From positions 1 to 6,835 of the forward strand of contig JACIWY010000190.1 of assembly GCA_014360745.1 (NCBI GenBank): DNA of 6,835 bases, written 5' to 3'. The stretch is from Chloroflexota bacterium. GTDB taxonomy: Bacteria > Chloroflexota > Anaerolineae > UBA1429. Positions 4,082-6,835 of this stretch are shown here, piece after piece (the stretch's first letter is position 1; every line of letters starts with the position of its first letter). Under the pieces are notes generated by a model. The model had not been told where the DNA came from, searched no databases, and worked only from the letters and a program-made list of their open reading frames with translations. The translations under genes were made by a program, and so were the position numbers.

Positions 4082-4720
4082 TTACTGCGCCGCCCGCAGC
4101 CAGGCGATGATCTCCTCTTTGCGCGGCAGCCGGCCCGAGGACTTGAGCTCCTCGTTAATAACCAGCCCCGGCGTGCTTGTGATCGGGTAGGCCATGATGG
4201 CGTTCATGTCCGTGACATGGACGATGTTCGCCTCTATGCCCGCTTCCTCGACCGCTTCGTGCGCGAGTTGCTCCAACCGCCTGCACTTGGGGCATCCTGT
4301 GCCCAAAATCTTGATTTCCATGTGTTGAACCTCCTCCAGTCTTTTTTCTGCCAATTTCTCTTTAATTCGCTTCTTGATATCTTGTTTGATGCTTTCTTTC
4401 TCCGCCTCGTCATAGCCCAGGGCCGAGACTTTCTTGACCCCATAGTCCTGGACCATCTCGACGCGGATATCCGCCTTCCTGCCCGCATGCTCTTCGACGA
4501 TCTTGCTGCAGCACATCACCGGGCAGCCCTCGATGATCACAAACAGGCCGGCTCCTTTAACCTTGTTCAGGCCGGTATCCTTATCGATGGCCACCGCCGG
4601 CAAACACACGAGCGAATAATCCGGATTTTCTTTGGCCAGCTCGGTGGCGACGGCCCCGGCTAACTGGCCAGTGTTCGAAGCCCCGTAGCATGTAGCCAAA
4701 ACCACCGGGAATTCAGCCAT
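4082..4720 (-). CDS. DGC zinc-binding domain fused to a redox-active-disulfide thioredoxin
   Basis: A 212-residue two-domain protein. Residues 1 to about 110 resemble the DGC family of putative zinc-binding proteins: ATCYGASNTGQLAG with C11, a CLPA segment with C39, and VIIEGCPVMCC with C66, C70 and C71. A charged helical linker, ESIKQDIKKRIKEKLAEKRL, follows. Residues 134-212 are a thioredoxin-fold redox-active disulfide protein: MEIKILGTGCPKCRRLEQLA with the CPKC pair C143/C146, then ITSTPGLVINEEL with the cis-Pro loop, and a short C-terminal helix. The two parts are often separate genes beside DUF318 permeases and ArsR; here they are joined. The ATG at 4720 follows AAAGGAG. It starts 41 nt after the permease stop, so it belongs to the same operon. 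A role in thiol or metalloid handling for the permease is inferred. Confidence 0.85.
   Translation of the reverse strand: MAEFPVVLATCYGASNTGQLAGAVATELAKENPDYSLVCLPAVAIDKDTGLNKVKGAGLFVIIEGCPVMCCSKIVEEHAGRKADIRVEMVQDYGVKKVSALGYDEAEKESIKQDIKKRIKEKLAEKRLEEVQHMEIKILGTGCPKCRRLEQLAHEAVEEAGIEANIVHVTDMNAIMAYPITSTPGLVINEELKSSGRLPRKEEIIAWLRAAQ
4319..4337 (-). promoter_or_regulatory. Internal Shine-Dalgarno and ATG, possible second start for the thioredoxin domain
   Basis: Inside the fused gene, GGAGGAGG (4337-4330) stands 8 nt before an in-frame ATG (4321-4319) that opens MEIKILGTGC, the normal start of a standalone redox-active disulfide protein. The short product would be 79 residues. The purine-rich Shine-Dalgarno also encodes Leu-Glu-Glu in the linker, so its match could be chance. 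Confidence 0.5.
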
Positions 4721-4761
4721 GTTGCGCTCCTTTCCGTTCAGGTTCAGTGATATGGCGCAGT

Positions 4762-6246
4762 CTAACGGCTCGAAGGGGCCGTTTCAGCCACTGCCGCCGG
4801 ATGGCGGCGTCCCCGTCTACCGGCCAAATAAAGTCCGCTCGCCAGGATGGCCAAGAAGGCCGCGAGATAGGCCAAGATCAACCAGCCGCTGGCTCCATCG
4901 ACCCAGGCGCCATAGATCAAGCCGGCCAGCGTGCTGAACAGGGCCACCCAAAAGACGTACACCCAGGCTTTGAGCTTGCCGATGATCGAGGCAGTGATCA
5001 AGATACTTTGCAGGCTCAATTCTGGATCGGCCATGAGATAGGCCAGCAGCGGCCCGCGATGCATACCTAGGCTCAGGAACAGGTTGGCGATGGGCACCTC
5101 TACCAGGGTGGGGAAGTACATGAACACACCAAAGAGCACGCCCACCACATTGCCCAGGAAGGTGTTGCTTCCGGCGATGGCTTCAATCCACTCGGGTTTG
5201 ATCAACGGGCGAATGGCGCCCACCACAAAGACGCCGACGATCAACAAAGGGAAGATCTGTTTCACAAAGCGCCAGGTTTCCCACAGCCACTCTTGCATCT
5301 CATAGTCGTCGAACGCTTTGGCGCCTATGATGGCGAGGGCGATCATGCCCGCGGCCACGGCGATCATCTTGCCGGTGATCAGGATATCCAGCCCATAGGC
5401 ATGAGGCACGATTTTGACCGCAGCCACAAGGAGCGTTAGGGCGATCAAAGCCAGCGAAACCCAGGTCCAACGATTGTATCCTTCGTCCACGCGATTCAGC
5501 CCGAACCAGGCCGACGCGCCGATCAGAATCAACAAGCCGATCAGGATCGCCCCTTGGGCCGTGACGCCCTCCTCGCCTCGACTGGGGTCGAACGGCACCA
5601 GCCGGTAGAGGGTCTCTTGGAATTGATCCATACCTTTGAAGGGCAAGGTGAATTGGGCGTAGCTGTTGGTCAACAGGCCAACTTGTAAAGTGCCCGCGAT
5701 CAGCACGGCCAACAGCAGCAACATGAACAGCCATATGCGGCCTTGGACGTTGGCCGTTCCAGAGAAGGCGGCGTTATCGGCTTCCTCGCGCTTTTTATCG
5801 GCCTTGCGGAAAATAAGGGCCATGATGAGGCCGATGCCGATGCCGAACACGGCGGAGAGGATCAGCCGTGCAATGGCGATGTCCATGCCGATGGCGACCC
5901 CCGTGTAAGAGAGCGCCAGGATGTTAATGGCCGGCCCCACGAACAGAAAGGTGATCGCCGGGCCCAGACCGGCGCCCTTTTTATAGATGCCGGCAAAGAG
6001 CGGAAGGATGGTGCAAGAACACACGGCCAGGACAAAGCCGCCCAGCGCGGCGGCAGGATAGGAGATGATCTTGGGCGCGTTGCGCCCCAAATATTTGGTG
6101 ACCGCCTCCTTGGGCACCAATGCTGTCAGTGCTCCGGCGATAAAGAAGGCGGGCAATAGGCAGAGCAACACGTGGGCCGCGAGATACGCGGCGAGGTTGC
6201 CGAGCCCGCCTTGCAGGAGCTGCCCCATATAAGTGAATACGTTCAT
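4762..6246 (-). CDS. DUF318/ArsP-type membrane permease
   Basis: A 494-residue integral membrane protein. The hallmark AVCSCTILPLFAGIYKKGAG (C76, C78) followed by ITFLFVGPAINILA identifies the YraQ/DUF318 permease family, which includes ArsP, an exporter of trivalent organoarsenicals. The second half has a looser repeat, MYFPTLVEVPIANLFLSLGM with a PLLAYLMAD loop, as expected for inverted two-fold architecture. Hydrophobic segments fall near 20-44, 62-86, 96-119, 125-146, 171-191, 232-250, 261-281, 290-310, 331-348, 363-380, 425-447 and 454-476. It is longer than typical 300-350-residue relatives because of extra membrane segments around 230-310. The tail is basic. The ATG at 6246 has GGAGG 10 nt upstream. 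An ArsR operator in front suggests metalloid control, but the substrate cannot be read from sequence. Confidence 0.9.
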   Translation of the reverse strand: MNVFTYMGQLLQGGLGNLAAYLAAHVLLCLLPAFFIAGALTALVPKEAVTKYLGRNAPKIISYPAAALGGFVLAVCSCTILPLFAGIYKKGAGLGPAITFLFVGPAINILALSYTGVAIGMDIAIARLILSAVFGIGIGLIMALIFRKADKKREEADNAAFSGTANVQGRIWLFMLLLLAVLIAGTLQVGLLTNSYAQFTLPFKGMDQFQETLYRLVPFDPSRGEEGVTAQGAILIGLLILIGASAWFGLNRVDEGYNRWTWVSLALIALTLLVAAVKIVPHAYGLDILITGKMIAVAAGMIALAIIGAKAFDDYEMQEWLWETWRFVKQIFPLLIVGVFVVGAIRPLIKPEWIEAIAGSNTFLGNVVGVLFGVFMYFPTLVEVPIANLFLSLGMHRGPLLAYLMADPELSLQSILITASIIGKLKAWVYVFWVALFSTLAGLIYGAWVDGASGWLILAYLAAFLAILASGLYLAGRRGRRHPAAVAETAPSSR

Positions 6247-6274
6247 CAGTTTCTGACCTCCAAAGACCGGTTAT

Positions 6275-6304
6275 TTTATATTCGCCTTGGCGAATATATA
6301 TAAA
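6275..6304 (-). promoter_or_regulatory. Putative promoter with ArsR operator in front of the permease
   Basis: The inverted repeat ATATTCG-N6-CGAATAT occupies 6278-6297 and extends to a full 22-bp palindrome (6277-6298) apart from its central two bases. Minus-strand TTTATA (6304-6299) and TATAAA (6280-6275), 18 bp apart, could be the -35 and -10, placing the operator in the spacer. A seven-T run just upstream (CTCTTTTTTTG) might end some arsR transcripts, although no good stem precedes it. The repeat is clear; the promoter is moderate. Confidence 0.65.
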
Positions 6305-6325
6305 CAAAAAAAGAGCGGCCCTACC

Positions 6326-6700
6326 CTAATTATCCGCGCCCGCGCACTTGGGGCAGGGGCAGCCGGGAACCGGCAGCGCCGGGACTGCACCAAAGACAAC
6401 GTCCCCTTCGTCCAAGGCTAATTCACGCAGCAAGGCGATGATTTGGGCCACGCGCTTATCGGCCAGGCTATAGTAAACCATCAAGCCTTCTCGACGATCT
6501 ACCACCAGATCGGCCTCGCGCAGCACGGTGAGATGCTGAGACACGTTGGCCTGGCGTTTTCCCAAAACGGTCATCAGGTGGCACACGCAAGCCTCGCCCT
6601 GGGTGAGGATATGCAAAATTTGCAAGCGCGTGGGATGGGCCAGGGCCTTGGCCAGGCGCCCTAACCGTTGTTGTGCCTTGGTCGACGTCGTCTTTTCCAT
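6326..6700 (-). CDS. arsR: ArsR-family metalloid/metal-sensing repressor
   Basis: A 124-residue winged-helix repressor. LAKALAHPTRLQILHILTQG leads to GEACVCHLM (C38, C40), the alpha-3 CVC sensor seen in As(III)-responsive ArsR. The recognition helix is GKRQANVSQHLTVLREADLV and the wing REGLMVYYSL. The tail PGCPCPKCAG adds C114, C116 and C119, a possible extra metal or thiol site. On effector binding it should release the two ATATTCG-N6-CGAATAT sites. ATG 6700 was chosen because the transcription start predicted from the promoter is near 6751; the ATG at 6778 lies upstream of that, and the ATG at 6730 falls inside the operator with no Shine-Dalgarno. A weak AAAGAG lies 4 nt before 6700. It ends 79 nt before the permease start. 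Confidence 0.88.
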   Translation of the reverse strand: MEKTTSTKAQQRLGRLAKALAHPTRLQILHILTQGEACVCHLMTVLGKRQANVSQHLTVLREADLVVDRREGLMVYYSLADKRVAQIIALLRELALDEGDVVFGAVPALPVPGCPCPKCAGADN

Positions 6701-6728
6701 AATGCTCTTTAAGCTGACCACAGTATCC

Positions 6729-6748
6729 ATATTCGAAAAACCGAATAT
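6729..6748 (-). promoter_or_regulatory. ArsR operator in the arsR leader
   Basis: ATATTCG at 6729-6735 and CGAATAT at 6742-6748 form a perfect 7-bp inverted repeat with a 6-base spacer, identical in arms and spacing to the one at 6278-6297. It lies at about +3 to +22 of the predicted transcript, where a bound repressor would block initiation or clearance, implying autoregulation. Confidence 0.8.
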
Positions 6749-6757
6749 TTTGATGCT

Positions 6758-6785
6758 ATTATAGCGCATCGGTGACAAATGTCAA
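6758..6785 (-). promoter_or_regulatory. Sigma-70 promoter of arsR
   Basis: A perfect -35 TTGACA (6785-6780) and perfect -10 TATAAT (6763-6758) are separated by 16 bp, reading on the minus strand. The start is predicted near 6751, giving a leader of about 50 nt that contains the operator. The consensus boxes imply strong transcription when derepressed. The remaining bases to 6835 hold only a GC-rich stretch and a 5-bp inverted repeat (CGCCG/CGGCG at 6820-6833). Confidence 0.85.
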
Positions 6786-6835
6786 GTCGCAATTTGGGGG
6801 CTTTTGGGCCCGGGCCTGTCGCCGTGTTCGGCGTT

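Noticed and set aside
3974..4663. 229-residue plus-strand ORF
   Set aside because: Antisense to the DGC-thioredoxin fusion, whose motifs are clear.
6701..6778. Longer N terminus for arsR, from ATG at 6778 or 6730
   Set aside because: The 6778 start lies upstream of the predicted transcription start, and the 6730 start lies within the operator without a ribosome site.
1..6835. tRNA, rRNA, CRISPR array, insertion sequence or transposase
   Set aside because: I saw no cloverleaf-type sequence, no spaced direct repeats, no transposase-like ORF and no terminal inverted repeats with target duplication.

Overview
This window reads as bacterial and anaerobic. Every supported gene lies on the minus strand, so transcription runs from high to low coordinates. 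Evidence for a bacterium is a near-perfect sigma-70 promoter (TTGACA, 16 bp, TATAAT) and strong Shine-Dalgarno sequences of the AGGAGG/GGAGG type. Evidence for an anaerobe is the density of iron-sulfur and thiol proteins and a radical SAM protein of the kind that accompanies tungsten aldehyde oxidoreductases. An Anaerolineae-type Chloroflexota is possible, but that is a weak guess.

Region A (about 6785 down to 4026) is a metalloid or metal resistance and redox operon. It holds an ArsR repressor with a CVC sensor motif, a DUF318/ArsP-type permease, and a DGC zinc-binding domain fused to a redox-active-disulfide thioredoxin. The same inverted repeat, ATATTCG-N6-CGAATAT, occurs twice: just downstream of the arsR promoter and again in front of the permease. 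This points to one repressor controlling both.

Region B (about 3910 down to 2229) starts with a second, longer ArsR-type protein with an unrecognised Cys-containing C-terminal domain. Its end overlaps an unlisted 50-residue protein with 10 cysteines, which resembles a metallothionein. Next come a standalone protein like the N-terminal Fe-S domain of HdrA, and a dicluster ferredoxin with Asp at one cluster-ligand position.

Region C (about 2192 down to 524) holds a 49-residue small protein, a probably frameshifted 40-residue ORF, a second dicluster ferredoxin paralogous to the first, a GcvH-like lipoyl-carrier protein, and an OsmC-family protein lacking its second catalytic Cys. Region D (547 to 1) holds a decayed MIP18/DUF59-type fragment and the N-terminal 89 residues of an AbrB-plus-radical SAM protein cut by the window edge.

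The HdrA-N-like protein, two ferredoxins, lipoyl carrier, OsmC protein and Cys-rich peptide together suggest an electron- or sulfur-transfer module, possibly serving a tungsten or Hdr-type enzyme outside the window. That is inference from neighbourhood only. Perfect GC-rich hairpins without U-tracts sit 11 to 26 nt after the stop codons of four genes, and a fifth lies at the end of the Cys-rich gene. At least two are too close to the next start to leave room for a new promoter, so they look like intra-operon processing or attenuation elements.
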